The position numbers and the translations under genes are program-made. A stretch of 64,000 nt of DNA from Pseudoxanthomonas helianthi. Lineage in GTDB: Bacteria > Pseudomonadota > Gammaproteobacteria > Xanthomonadales > Xanthomonadaceae. The stretch is taken from assembly GCF_017939625.1 (NCBI RefSeq), contig NZ_JAGKTC010000001.1, forward strand, positions 186,413 to 250,412, written 5' to 3'. The notes under the pieces were generated by a model, which saw only the letters and a list, made by a program, of their open reading frames with translations, was not told the DNA's origin and ran no database searches. Of the stretch, positions 27,201 through 37,434 are shown piece after piece; the first letter of the stretch is position 1; every line of letters starts with the position of its first letter.

Positions 27201-27306
27201 GTGGGAGCGACGTCAGTCGCGAATGCTTTTGATCCTTGTCCTAAGATTGGCCGAACGACAAGCGTTCGCGACTGACCGGCTACGGCATGCCGTAGCCACT
27301 CCTACA
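27201..27306. repeat. Composite REP-like element
   Basis: A head GTGGGAGCGACGTCAGTCGC (27201-27220) pairs with an inverted partner AGCGTTCGCGACTGA (27261-27275), then an 18-base palindrome GGCTACGGCATGCCGTAGCC and CACTCCTACA. It combines the 'gtgggagcg' and 'gtaggag' families and lies between two leftward genes. Confidence 0.7.
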
Positions 27307-27322
27307 GGGAAAATTCCTGCGA

Positions 27323-27793
27323 TTACTTCTTCGGCTGCAGCATCGTCCCGGTGCAGTTCTTCGAGCCGCACTTGCACGCCCAGATCTTCTTCAACCGCGC
27401 GGTATGCGGTTCGTCCAGGGTGATGCCGTAGTTGTAGGTCAGCTCCTCGCCCGGCTTGATGTTGCGGATCGCCTCGATGTAGACCCGGTCCTTCTTGCGG
27501 TTCTTGCCTTCATGCTCGTCGAAGACCGCCTCGCAGTTCGGATTGCAGCTGTGGTTGATCCAGCGTGCGCGGTTGCCCTTGTGGTTGGCGTCGATCACGT
27601 ACTCGTCGTTGAGCGTGAACAGGAAGGTGTGGCCGGATTCCACGTCGCCCGAGTCTTCCTGGTCGACTTCCTCGTGGGTACGGCGCTTGCCCTTGTATTC
27701 GATGACGAACTCGCCCTTCTTGATCGGGGCGATGGCGAACACGCCGTTACCGTGGATGTCGGACTTGCGCGCTTCGATCTTCTTGTTGGCCAT
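27323..27793 (-). CDS. SET-domain protein-lysine methyltransferase
   Basis: A 156-residue protein consisting of a SET domain and a post-SET motif. Visible features are SDIHGNGVFAIAPIKKGEFV (N-terminal SAM strand), RWINHSCNPNCE (the NHSxxPN SAM pseudoknot motif), GEELTYNYG (catalytic Tyr region), and the zinc-binding WACKCGSKNCTGTM at the C-terminus. Such eukaryote-like SET proteins occur in Chlamydia, Xanthomonas, Legionella and others, with targets including histone-like proteins or host histones. Nuclear or host targeting signals are not visible; there is no signal peptide. A gene for an HU protein with a Lys-rich tail lies 7 kb away and is a possible substrate, which is inference only. Confidence 0.92.
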   Translation of the reverse strand: MANKKIEARKSDIHGNGVFAIAPIKKGEFVIEYKGKRRTHEEVDQEDSGDVESGHTFLFTLNDEYVIDANHKGNRARWINHSCNPNCEAVFDEHEGKNRKKDRVYIEAIRNIKPGEELTYNYGITLDEPHTARLKKIWACKCGSKNCTGTMLQPKK

Positions 27794-27947
27794 TGCTAAT
27801 GCGTGGAAGGGGGACGGGCAATTCTCGCACGGCCCGCGCGAAACCTGCCGCAGGCCGGCATGACCGATGGCACGGCGGCGGCCGGACCTGTCCTGTCGCC
27901 GTGCCGACCTGCGTATTCATCCGGTCAGTCCCCCTCCGGAAAACCCG

Positions 27948-28502
27948 ATGTCCCTCAAACGCAACTCCCTCCTCCCGCTGTCGGCACTGATGCCGCTGCT
28001 GCTCTCGCTGGCCGCCTGCCAGCCCGCCGCCAAGCCCGCCGTCGCGGCCCACGCGCCCGAACCCGACCTGGTCGCGCGCGGCGAATACCTGGTGAGGATC
28101 GGCGGCTGCAACGATTGCCACACCCCCGGCTATGTCGAACGCGCCGGCCAGCTCGACAAGGCGCAATGGCTGACCGGTTCCCCGCTGGGCTACAACGGCC
28201 CGTGGGGAACTACCTATCCGACCAACCTGCGCCTGCGCATGCAGGAAATGACCGAGGCGCAATGGATGGAATACAGCGCCAACTTGCGTACGCGTCCGCC
28301 GATGCCCGACTTCACCGTCCGCGCGATGGCCGAAGAAGATCGCCGTGCGATCTACCGCTTCGTCCATTCGCTGGGCGCCGCGGGCCAGGCCGCGCAGCAG
28401 GCGCTGCCGCCCGGCCAGACTCCGAAACCGCCGCTCTTCCAACTGGTGCTGCCGGCCATGCCGGCCGCTGCGGCCGCGGGCGAGGCCGGCGCAAGCCATT
28501 GA
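27948..28502 (+). CDS. cytochrome c family lipoprotein
   Basis: A 184-residue protein with lipobox LAAC (Cys24), a single c-type haem motif CNDCH at residues 54-58, and a distal methionine candidate in RPPMPDF near residue 118. It is a monohaem, membrane-anchored periplasmic electron carrier; the partner is unknown. A C-terminal Pro/Ala tail follows residue 145. It is divergent from the SET gene and immediately precedes the Suf regulator, from which it is separated by a promoter. Confidence 0.87.
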   Translation: MSLKRNSLLPLSALMPLLLSLAACQPAAKPAVAAHAPEPDLVARGEYLVRIGGCNDCHTPGYVERAGQLDKAQWLTGSPLGYNGPWGTTYPTNLRLRMQEMTEAQWMEYSANLRTRPPMPDFTVRAMAEEDRRAIYRFVHSLGAAGQAAQQALPPGQTPKPPLFQLVLPAMPAAAAAGEAGASH

Positions 28503-28515
28503 TTTGAAAGCCCAC

Positions 28516-28544
28516 TTGGAGCAATGGGCCGCAAAGCGTACAAT
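28516..28544 (+). promoter_or_regulatory. Candidate sigma-70 promoter of the suf operon
   Basis: TTGGAG (28516-28521) and TACAAT (28539-28544) are separated by exactly 17 bases, with four of six and five of six consensus matches. The start codon of the regulator gene lies 28 bases after the -10 box. Confidence 0.65.
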
Positions 28545-28553
28545 TTCAGTACG
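28537..28553 (+). promoter_or_regulatory. Candidate Rrf2 operator overlapping the -10 box
   Basis: The dyad CGTAC-AATTTCA-GTACG covers the -10 box and start point of the suf promoter. An Rrf2 repressor bound here would block polymerase, as IscR does at its own promoter. Arms are only five bases, so it is a prediction. Confidence 0.45.
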
Positions 28554-28571
28554 TTTTAGCGGCCCGTTGTC

Positions 28572-29027
28572 ATGCTTCGCGTCACCAAACTCACCGATTA
28601 CGCCACTGTCGTCCTGACCGTGCTCGCCGCACGGCCGGGCGAAGTGCACAGCGCCACCGAGCTGGCCGAGCATTCCGGCCTGGAACCGCCCACCGTCAGC
28701 AAGGTGTTGAAACCGTTGGCACAAGCCGGCCTGGTCGAAGGCCTGCGCGGCGTGCACGGCGGCTACCGCCTCAGCCGCGACGCCGCCGACATCAGCCTGA
28801 TCGAGATCGTCGAGGCGATGGAAGGCCCGTTGGCGATGACCGAATGCAGCCAGGCCGAAAGCCACTGCGGCATCGCCCACCAATGCGGCGCCCGCGCCAA
28901 CTGGCGCCTGATCAACGACGTGGTCGCCGACGCCCTGCGCGGCGTGACCCTGGCGCAGATGCTGCGCCCTTCCCCTTCCGACGACCCCCGACGACGCCCG
29001 ATCGCGGCGCAGGTCGTCGCCCAATGA
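28572..29027 (+). CDS. Rrf2-family Fe-S regulator of the suf operon (IscR/SufR-like)
   Basis: A 151-residue winged-helix regulator. The N-terminus has [20 protein letters not shown] and the recognition helix [18 protein letters not shown]. Three cysteines, Cys92, Cys99 and Cys105, match the IscR [2Fe-2S] ligand region almost exactly (IscR 92, 98, 104), so DNA binding should sense iron-sulphur status. It lies 16 bases upstream of sufB, so it likely controls its own operon. Confidence 0.93.
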   Translation: MLRVTKLTDYATVVLTVLAARPGEVHSATELAEHSGLEPPTVSKVLKPLAQAGLVEGLRGVHGGYRLSRDAADISLIEIVEAMEGPLAMTECSQAESHCGIAHQCGARANWRLINDVVADALRGVTLAQMLRPSPSDDPRRRPIAAQVVAQ

Positions 29028-29043
29028 TTCCGTAGGCAGCCCG

Positions 29044-30531
<1,488 letters not shown>

Positions 30532-30591
30532 GGCGGGTCGTGACCCGCCACCCGAAGTCGAAAACAAAAGCATGGCGGGTCATGACCCGCC
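30532..30591. repeat. Two 18-base palindromes between sufB and sufC
   Basis: GGCGGGTCGTGACCCGCC (30532-30549; eight-base arms) begins the base after the sufB stop, and GGCGGGTCATGACCCGCC (30574-30591; a perfect palindrome) ends 16 bases before sufC. They differ by one base. Each could form a strong mRNA hairpin that shields sufB mRNA or tunes sufC output. Confidence 0.85.
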
Positions 30592-30607
30592 CTACCGGAA
30601 CATCGAA

Positions 30608-31372
30608 ATGTTGAAGATCGAAAACCTCCACGCCAGCGTCGCCGGCAAGGAAATCCTCAAGGGCCTCAGCCTGGAAGTGAAGGCCGGCGAAGTGCACGCC
30701 ATCATGGGCCCCAACGGCGCCGGCAAGTCGACGCTGGGCAACATCCTGGCCGGGCGCGAAGGCTACGAGGTCACGGCCGGTTCGGTCGAGTTCGAAGGCA
30801 GCAACCTGCTGGAATTGGAGCCAGAGGAACGCGCCGCCGCCGGAGTGTTCCTCGCCTTCCAGTACCCGGTGGAAATCCCCGGCGTCAACAACACCTATTT
30901 CCTGCGCGCCGCGCTCAACGCCCAGCGCAAGGCACGTGGCGAGGCGGAACTGGATTCGATGCAGTTCCTCAAGCTGGTCCGCGAGAAGCTCGCGGTGCTG
31001 CACCTGAAGGATGAGTTGCTGCACCGCGGCGTCAACGAAGGTTTCAGCGGCGGCGAGAAGAAGCGCAACGAAATCTTCCAGCTCGCGCTGCTGGAACCGA
31101 AGCTGGCGATCCTCGACGAAACCGACAGCGGTCTCGACATCGATGCGCTGAAGAGCGTCGCCGACGGCGTCAACGCCCTGCGTTCGCCGGACCGCGCCTT
31201 CCTCGTCGTCACCCATTACCAGCGTCTGCTCGACTACATCAAGCCGGACGTGGTGCACGTGCTGGCCAATGGCCGCATCGTCGAAAGCGGCGGCCCGGAA
31301 CTGGCGCTGGAACTGGAAGCCCACGGCTACGCCTGGCTGAAGGACCGCATCGCCCCGACCGAGGCCGCGTGA
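30608..31372 (+). CDS. sufC: Fe-S cluster assembly ATPase SufC
   Basis: A 254-residue ABC-type ATPase that drives the SufBCD complex. It has Walker A GPNGAGKST (38-46), Q-loop FLAFQYPVEIPGV, signature FSGGEKKRNE and Walker B LAILDETDSGLDID, with the SufC-specific Glu-Thr-Asp order. The ATG at 30608 begins MLKIENLHASVAGKEI; an upstream extension of the frame lies in the repeat. It overlaps sufD by one base. Confidence 0.96.
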   Translation: MLKIENLHASVAGKEILKGLSLEVKAGEVHAIMGPNGAGKSTLGNILAGREGYEVTAGSVEFEGSNLLELEPEERAAAGVFLAFQYPVEIPGVNNTYFLRAALNAQRKARGEAELDSMQFLKLVREKLAVLHLKDELLHRGVNEGFSGGEKKRNEIFQLALLEPKLAILDETDSGLDIDALKSVADGVNALRSPDRAFLVVTHYQRLLDYIKPDVVHVLANGRIVESGGPELALELEAHGYAWLKDRIAPTEAA

Positions 31373-32634
31373 TGAGCGCCCTGCTCGAATCGCTGGCCTC
31401 CGCCTTCTCCGGCGACGCGGCGCGCCGCGCAATGCTCGACGACGCGCTGCGCGACGGCCTGCCCGGACCGCGCAGCGAAGCCTGGAAATACACTTCGCTG
31501 CGCCAGTTGGAACGGCGCAGCTTTGCGCCCGTTTCGGCTGCGCCAGCCATCGATCCGGAATCGCTCGTCGACATCCCGGCGCCACGCCTGGTGTTCGTCA
31601 ACGGCGTGCATGCGCCGTCGCTGTCGCTGACCGACGGGTTGCCGGACGGCATCGAGCTGCGCTCGCTGTCCGCGGCATCGGCCGAAGGCAGCGAAGCGGC
31701 GCGCTTCCTGGGTCGCCGCTTCGAGCGCGGCGACGAAGTCTTCGCACGGCTCAATGCAGCGCTGGCCAATGAAGGCGCATTGCTGCGGGTCGGGGAAAAC
31801 GTCCGGATCGCCGAACCGCTGCATCTCGTCTTCCTCGGCACCGCCGATCGCATCGACCGTGCCTGGCACCTGCGCAACTTCATCGAGCTGCGCGCCGGCG
31901 CAGCGCTGACCGTCGTCGAACACCACCTGGAAGCCGCTCCCCACGCCAACCTGGCGAACGCCCTGAGCCACGTCCATCTCGCGCGCGGCGCACGCCTCGT
32001 GCATGCGCACGTGCAAGCCGAAGGCGAACGCGCGACTTCGCTGCTGCGTACCGACGCCGTGCTGGCCCGTGACGCCGAATACCGCCGCGTCGACCTGGAA
32101 CTCGGCGGTGCCCTGTCGCGCCACGAACTCAACGTACGCCTGGAAGGCGACAACGCCCGCCTGCTCGCCAACGGGGTGCTGCTGGCCACGGGACGCCGCC
32201 ACGTCGACACCCGACTGGGCATCGACCACATCGCCCGCGACACCGCCTGCGAACTGACCTGGCGCGGACTCGGCGCGGGGCGCGGACGCGCGGTCTTCCA
32301 CGGCGGCATCCTGATCCGCGAAGGCGCGGACGGTGCCGATGCCAGCTTGTCGAACAAGAACCTGCTGCTGTCCGAGAACGCCGAAATCGATACCCAGCCG
32401 GTGCTGGAAATCCACGCCGACGAAGTGAAGGCCGCGCACGGCGCCACGGTCGGCCGGCTCGACGCCAACGCGCTGTTCTACCTGCGCTCGCGCGGCCTGC
32501 CGCAGGCGCAAGCGCGCAAGCTACTGACCGCCGCGTTCTGCCGCGAACCGTTGGCGATGATCGAAGATACCGATCTGCGCGCCACTCTGACCGCCCGCGT
32601 CGATGCCGCCCTCGCGGCGCTGGAGACCGCATGA
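31372..32634 (+). CDS. sufD: Fe-S cluster assembly protein SufD
   Basis: A 420-residue partner of SufB with the right-handed beta-helix core. Typical blocks are GPRSEAWKYTSLRQLERR near the N-terminus, NLANALSHVHLARGARLVHA, KNLLLSENAEIDTQPVLEI and YLRSRGLPQAQARKLL near the C-terminus. TGATG links it to sufC, with GTG three bases earlier as an alternative start. The stop overlaps sufS by four bases. Confidence 0.95.
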   Translation: MSALLESLASAFSGDAARRAMLDDALRDGLPGPRSEAWKYTSLRQLERRSFAPVSAAPAIDPESLVDIPAPRLVFVNGVHAPSLSLTDGLPDGIELRSLSAASAEGSEAARFLGRRFERGDEVFARLNAALANEGALLRVGENVRIAEPLHLVFLGTADRIDRAWHLRNFIELRAGAALTVVEHHLEAAPHANLANALSHVHLARGARLVHAHVQAEGERATSLLRTDAVLARDAEYRRVDLELGGALSRHELNVRLEGDNARLLANGVLLATGRRHVDTRLGIDHIARDTACELTWRGLGAGRGRAVFHGGILIREGADGADASLSNKNLLLSENAEIDTQPVLEIHADEVKAAHGATVGRLDANALFYLRSRGLPQAQARKLLTAAFCREPLAMIEDTDLRATLTARVDAALAALETA

Positions 32635-33881
32635 ACCTGCCATCGACCCACGGAATCGACGCCGTCCACGTCGACTGGGCGCGCATCCGCGCCGATTTCC
32701 CGCTGCTGGAACGCACGGTCAACGGCAAGCCGCTGGTCTACCTGGACAGCGCCAACACCGGACAGAAGCCGGCCGCCGTGATCGAAGCGGTGGACGACTT
32801 CTACCGTCGCCACAACGCCAATGTCAGCCGTGCCGTGCACACGCTGGGCAGCGAAGCGACCGAGGTCTACGAAGGCGCGCGCAAGAAGCTCGCGCGCTTC
32901 CTCAACGTCCGCGCCGACGAGCTGGTGCTGTGCAGCGGCACCACTTTCGCAATCAATCTGGTCGCCTATTCGTGGGCCTTGCCGCGCCTGCGCAGCGGCG
33001 ACGTGATCCTGGTGTCGCGGATGGAACACCACGCCAACATCGTGCCTTGGCAGCTCGTCGTGCAGCGCACCGGCGCCGAGATCCGCGTCGCCGAGATCCT
33101 GCCCGACGGCACGCTCGACCTGGCCGCGCTGTACGCGGCGATGACTTCCGAGGTGAAGCTGCTGGCCGTGACCCACGTGTCCAACGTGCTGGGCACGGTC
33201 AACCCGGTGCGCGAGATCTGCCGCGAGGCGCGCAAGCGCGGCATCGCCACGGTGGTCGACGGCTCGCAGGCCGCGCCGCATCGCCCGGTCGACGTGGCCG
33301 CGATCGGCTGCGACTTCTACGCGGTCACCGGCCACAAGATGTGCGGCCCGACCGGCACCGGTGCGCTGTGGGCGCGCAGGGAACACCTCGCCGCGATGCC
33401 GCCGTTCATCGGCGGTGGCGAGATGATCAAGGAAGTCAGCTTCGACGGCACCGTGTTCAATGATCCGCCGCACAAATTCGAAGCCGGCACGCCGAACATC
33501 GCCGGTTTCGTCGGTCTCGGCGCCGCGGTCGATTACCTCGAAGGCGTCGGCCTGGCCAACGTCGAGGCGCGCGAAACCGAACTGCTAGCGCACGCGACCG
33601 AGGAACTGAAGAAGATCGACGGCTTGCGCATCTTCGGCGAAGCGCCGGAGAAGGCCGCGGTGATTTCGTTCCTGGTCGAGGGCGCGCACGCGCATGACCT
33701 GGCGACCCTGCTCGACCTGGAGGGCGTGGCGGTGCGCTCCGGCCAGCACTGCGCGCATCCGCTGCTGCAGTACTTCGGTGTTGCCGCGACCCTGCGCGCA
33801 TCGTTCGCGTTCTACAACACGCACGAGGAAATCGAGGCGTTCGTCGCGGCGCTGAACAAGGCGCGCAAGCTGCTGGGCTGA
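32631..33881 (+). CDS. sufS: cysteine desulfurase SufS
   Basis: A 416-residue PLP enzyme that takes sulphur from cysteine and passes it as persulphide to the scaffold. PLP Lys is in YAVTGHKMCGPTGTG near residue 235; the active-site cysteine sits in VRSGQHCAHP near residue 370, the group II (SufS) type. A SufE or SufU sulphur acceptor is not found next to it. ATGA overlap with sufD indicates coupling. Confidence 0.96.
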   Translation: MNLPSTHGIDAVHVDWARIRADFPLLERTVNGKPLVYLDSANTGQKPAAVIEAVDDFYRRHNANVSRAVHTLGSEATEVYEGARKKLARFLNVRADELVLCSGTTFAINLVAYSWALPRLRSGDVILVSRMEHHANIVPWQLVVQRTGAEIRVAEILPDGTLDLAALYAAMTSEVKLLAVTHVSNVLGTVNPVREICREARKRGIATVVDGSQAAPHRPVDVAAIGCDFYAVTGHKMCGPTGTGALWARREHLAAMPPFIGGGEMIKEVSFDGTVFNDPPHKFEAGTPNIAGFVGLGAAVDYLEGVGLANVEARETELLAHATEELKKIDGLRIFGEAPEKAAVISFLVEGAHAHDLATLLDLEGVAVRSGQHCAHPLLQYFGVAATLRASFAFYNTHEEIEAFVAALNKARKLLG

Positions 33882-33883
33882 TT

Positions 33884-34000
33884 CTGTTCTCCTCTCCAGG
33901 GGAGAAGAGCCTTCCGCCCAAAGAAGCTTCATCGCCGATGTCGGCTCCCGCCCTCATCCGCCTTTCGGCACCTTCTTCCGGAGGGAGAAGGAAAAGCTAA
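33884..34000. repeat. Degraded 'ccctcatccgcc' type intergenic repeat
   Basis: The gap after sufS contains a small hairpin (TCTCCTCTCCAGGGGAGA near 33888) and CCTCATCCGCCTTTCGGCAC at 33952, followed by CTTCCGGAGGGAGAAG. This resembles a repeat widespread in Xanthomonadaceae. No gene is seen there. Confidence 0.4.
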
Positions 34001-34009
34001 AATTGGCGG

Positions 34010-34534
34010 ATGACCGAACTCTTCTTCCGCGCCGCCACGCCGGCCGACATCCCCGCCCTCGTCGCCCTGGTGACTTCCGCCTATCGCGGCGAGGCCAGCA
34101 AGCAAGGCTGGACCACCGAAGCGGACATGCTGGACGGCCAGCGCATCGATCCCGAAGTGTTGCGCAGGGACATCGAACGCCCGCGCAGCCGCATCGTCGT
34201 CGCCGAGCGTGGAGGCGAGCTGCTGGCCTGCGCGCACGTGGCCGAGGAGGACGGCGCGGGTTATTTCGGCATGTTCTCGGTGCGCCCCGACCTGCAGGGC
34301 AGCGGCATGGGCAAGACGTTGCTGGCCGAAGCCGAGCGCGTCGCGCGCGAAGAATGGACGCTACCGGCGATGCGCATGACCGTGATCGACATCCGCGACG
34401 AGCTGATCGCCTTCTACGAACGCCGCGGCTATGCGCGCACCGGCATCAAGAAGCCGTTTCCGTATGGCGACGAGCGCTTCGGCATCCCGAAGCGCGACGA
34501 CCTGCGCTTCGAGATCCTGGAGAAGGCTCTGTGA
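34010..34534 (+). CDS. GNAT family N-acetyltransferase
   Basis: A 174-residue acetyltransferase with the acetyl-CoA motif VRPDLQGSGMGKTLLAEAER near residues 100-120 and the C-terminal IAFYERRGYARTG strand-helix. The acceptor is unknown. It lies between sufS and a Rieske ferredoxin, and overlaps the latter by four bases, so it is tied to Suf by position. Moderate RBS only. Confidence 0.88.
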   Translation: MTELFFRAATPADIPALVALVTSAYRGEASKQGWTTEADMLDGQRIDPEVLRRDIERPRSRIVVAERGGELLACAHVAEEDGAGYFGMFSVRPDLQGSGMGKTLLAEAERVAREEWTLPAMRMTVIDIRDELIAFYERRGYARTGIKKPFPYGDERFGIPKRDDLRFEILEKAL

Positions 34535-34866
34535 GCGAGCCGGCCTGGACCTTCGTCTGCGCGACCGGCGAACTGCTGCCGGGTGAAATGAAGAGCGTGT
34601 TCGACGAAGTCACCGGCGCGCCGATCGTCGTGTTCAATTACGACGGCGATCTGTACGCGCTGGAAGACCAGTGCAGCCACGAGGAATTCGAGCTGTCCTC
34701 GGGCAACTTCGATGCCGACGAGGCCAGCATCGAATGCGTGCTGCACGGCGCGCGCTTCGACGTGCGCGACGGTCGCGCGCTGTGCGCGCCGGCCTACTCG
34801 CCGGTGCCCAAGTTCCCGGTCAAGCTGGAACACGGCGGGATCTGGACCCGCGACGACCGCGAGTGA
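34531..34866 (+). CDS. Rieske-type non-haem ferredoxin
   Basis: A 111-residue [2Fe-2S] protein with all four Rieske ligands: Cys48-x-His50 in DQCSHEE and Cys69-x2-His72 in CVLHGARFD. It resembles oxygenase ferredoxins such as CarAc/NirD-like proteins, but no oxygenase lies nearby. The GTG at 34531 overlaps the acetyltransferase stop and gives SEPAWTFVCATGEL. Being at the end of the suf operon, it may serve as electron donor for cluster assembly or be a client. Confidence 0.88.
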   Translation: MSEPAWTFVCATGELLPGEMKSVFDEVTGAPIVVFNYDGDLYALEDQCSHEEFELSSGNFDADEASIECVLHGARFDVRDGRALCAPAYSPVPKFPVKLEHGGIWTRDDRE

Positions 34867-34958
34867 CTCGGCGGCGGATTCGCCGGTCCACCTGACGACC
34901 CGAACCATCCGGCACGCTAAGGGCCAGCCGCGGGCCGCATTCATTTTTCGTTGTAATT

Positions 34959-34977
34959 GCAAATCATTCTCATTATT
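34959..34977 (+). promoter_or_regulatory. Fur box upstream of the TonB receptor
   Basis: The reverse strand reads AATAATGAGAATGATTTGC, which matches 14 of 19 positions of the Fur consensus GATAATGATAATCATTATC. It sits about 95 bases before the receptor start, in a notably AT-rich stretch. Confidence 0.8.
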
Positions 34978-35072
34978 ATGTCGCCCGCCGGCGCCGGCCC
35001 TGCCTGGCGCCAGACCGACACCTTCCCCACCCCCGCAGTCGCCAGGGTGTCCGACCTTTGCACGGAACCTCC

Positions 35073-37385
35073 ATGAGCTACATCAAATCGCGCAAGCACG
35101 CCCCGAAATGCCCCTTCCCCGCCCTGTCCACCGCTACCCTGGCCGCCGGACTGGCCATGGCCCTGCCGGCGGTCGCCGCCGAGGTCGCCCCGGCCGATGC
35201 CGCGGACCAGGCCACCACGCTGGACAAGGTGCAGGTGCGCGGCCTGCATAGTTTCATCGTCTCGCCGAAGTTCACCCAGACCCTGCAGGACACGCCGCAG
35301 ACCATCCAGGTCATCGACAAGGAACTGTTCAACCAGCAGGGCGCGACCACGCTGACCGAAGCGCTGCGCAACAGCGCCGGCGTCGGCACGTTCTATGCCG
35401 GCGAAAACGGCAACACCAGCACCGGCGACACGCTGTACATGCGCGGCTTCGACAGCTCCAGCAGTATCTTCGTCGACGGCATCCGCGACCTCGGCAGCGT
35501 CTCGCGCGACCTGTTCAACATCGAACAGGTCGAAGTGGTGAAAGGCCCGGCAAGCACGGATACCGGCCGCAGTGCGCCGACCGGCGCGATCAACCTGGTG
35601 ACCAAGCAGGCCAACCTGCGCAATGCGGCATCGGGCACGGTTTCCGCGGGCAACGACGGCCAGCAGCGCGCCAACGCCGACTGGAACCATGCCTTCGGCG
35701 AATCCGGCAATGCCCTGCGCCTCAACGCGATGTGGCAGGTCAGCGACGTGCCCGGCCGCGATCATGTCAACAACAGCCGCTGGGGCATCGCCCCGTCGCT
35801 GGGCTTCAATCTGGAAGGCGCGACCCGGGTCTACCTCAACCTGCTGTACGTGAAGCAGGACAACGTGCCGGACGGCTTCGTGCCGACCATCGGCATGGCT
35901 GGTTGGAAGCCGCAAAACGGTCTGGCGGCGCTGGTCGGCCATCCCGTCGATCCGGAGAACTTCTACGGCACCCGTGCGGACCATGACGACGTGACCGCCC
36001 AGATGGCCACATTGCGCGTCGAGCACGATTTCTCCGACACGCTGAAGCTGAGCAATACGCTGCGCTGGGGCAAGACCCAGCAGGACTACCTGCTGACTTC
36101 CTTCCGGGCCATGTCCAGCGATATCGCGTGGACCGATCCGTCCGATCTTTCCACCTACACGATCAAGCGCGGCCTACCGACTTTCAAAGACCAGCGCAAC
36201 GAGATCCTGACCGATCAGTTGAACCTCCGCGCAGATTTCGCCACTGGGGCCGTACAGCACTTCGTCAGCACCGGCGTTGAATTCGCGCGCGAGGATTACG
36301 ACTTCTTCGGCCAGGCCGCCACGGGCGGCAGCGCGTGGACGCCGGCGAAACTGTACGATCCAGACTGGAACGCCACCGGGCTCACCTGGGCGCACAACGG
36401 CGCCGACCGCCACGGCAAGACCACCACCGTATCTGCCTACGTTTTCGATACCCTGAAGTTCGGCGACAGCTTCCTGCTAACCGCCGGCCTGCGCGCCGAC
36501 CGCTACAGGATTGATTTCCGCAGCGCAGCCGTATGCGGCACGCCGCCGAACGCTCCCGCCTGCGCCGGCAACCCGGCTGGCACGGTATTGCCCCACCTCG
36601 ACGCGATCCTCGAGAAAACCTTGGTGAGCGGCAAGCTTGGCGCGGTATACAAGCTCGGCGATACGGTCAGCTTGTACGCCAACTGGGCGATCTCGCAGCA
36701 ACCGCCAGGCGGCGGCACCATGGAACTCAGCGGTGCAGCCAACAACGCCAATAACCCGAAGTTCGAACCGCAAAAAGCGCGAACCCTGGAAGTCGGTACC
36801 AAGTGGAATCTGATCGAGAACGCGCTGGCATTCAACCTGGCGCTGTTCGACACCGAAGTCGCCAACGAAGTCACGCCGGATCCTACCCTGCCCGGCACCT
36901 ACGTACAGACCGGCCGCAAGTCGGTGAAAGGCATTGAGGCGTCGGTGGTGGGCAACATCACCGAAAGCTGGTCGGTATCGGCTGGGCTCAGCCACCTGAG
37001 CTCCCAGGTCGAGGCCGGCGCGCTCGTCTCGGCCGATGGTAGCCGTGCTTTGGCCTATACGCCGGACAACGCCTTCACCGCTTGGACGACCTATCGGATG
37101 CCATTTGGCCTGAGCGTCGGCGGCGGCTTGCGTTACGTCGGTGGATTGACCAAAGGCAGCGACGGCGCGGATACCGCCAATGGTGGCGCCACCCCAGCAA
37201 ACATTAAGTCCTACACGGTCTACGACGCCGTACTGTCGTACCCGATCAACGACAAGCTGACCCTGCGCTTCAACGGCTACAACCTGTTCGACAAGCAGTA
37301 CGTCGCCGCGATCAACAAAAGCGGTTACCGCTACACCCCGGGCACGCCGCGCACCTTCCTGCTGAGCGCGGACTTCCGCTTCTGA
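35073..37385 (+). CDS. TonB-dependent catecholate siderophore receptor (Fiu-like)
   Basis: A 770-residue outer-membrane receptor. It has a signal region (residues 1-38, AMALPAVAA), plug domain starting DKVQVRG with [24 protein letters not shown] and VEVVKGPAS, then a 22-strand-type barrel ending SADFRF with terminal Phe. A start at the ATG at 35073 is preferred over one 15 bases upstream. It imports a ferric siderophore, probably a catecholate monomer-type as in Fiu/CirA, using TonB. A Fur box lies upstream; piuC and a PepSY gene follow. Confidence 0.93.
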   Translation: MSYIKSRKHAPKCPFPALSTATLAAGLAMALPAVAAEVAPADAADQATTLDKVQVRGLHSFIVSPKFTQTLQDTPQTIQVIDKELFNQQGATTLTEALRNSAGVGTFYAGENGNTSTGDTLYMRGFDSSSSIFVDGIRDLGSVSRDLFNIEQVEVVKGPASTDTGRSAPTGAINLVTKQANLRNAASGTVSAGNDGQQRANADWNHAFGESGNALRLNAMWQVSDVPGRDHVNNSRWGIAPSLGFNLEGATRVYLNLLYVKQDNVPDGFVPTIGMAGWKPQNGLAALVGHPVDPENFYGTRADHDDVTAQMATLRVEHDFSDTLKLSNTLRWGKTQQDYLLTSFRAMSSDIAWTDPSDLSTYTIKRGLPTFKDQRNEILTDQLNLRADFATGAVQHFVSTGVEFAREDYDFFGQAATGGSAWTPAKLYDPDWNATGLTWAHNGADRHGKTTTVSAYVFDTLKFGDSFLLTAGLRADRYRIDFRSAAVCGTPPNAPACAGNPAGTVLPHLDAILEKTLVSGKLGAVYKLGDTVSLYANWAISQQPPGGGTMELSGAANNANNPKFEPQKARTLEVGTKWNLIENALAFNLALFDTEVANEVTPDPTLPGTYVQTGRKSVKGIEASVVGNITESWSVSAGLSHLSSQVEAGALVSADGSRALAYTPDNAFTAWTTYRMPFGLSVGGGLRYVGGLTKGSDGADTANGGATPANIKSYTVYDAVLSYPINDKLTLRFNGYNLFDKQYVAAINKSGYRYTPGTPRTFLLSADFRF

Positions 37386-37434
37386 GGCACACTGGGCGGC
37401 GGGGATTTCCCCGCCGCCCTGGTCGAGGAACGCC

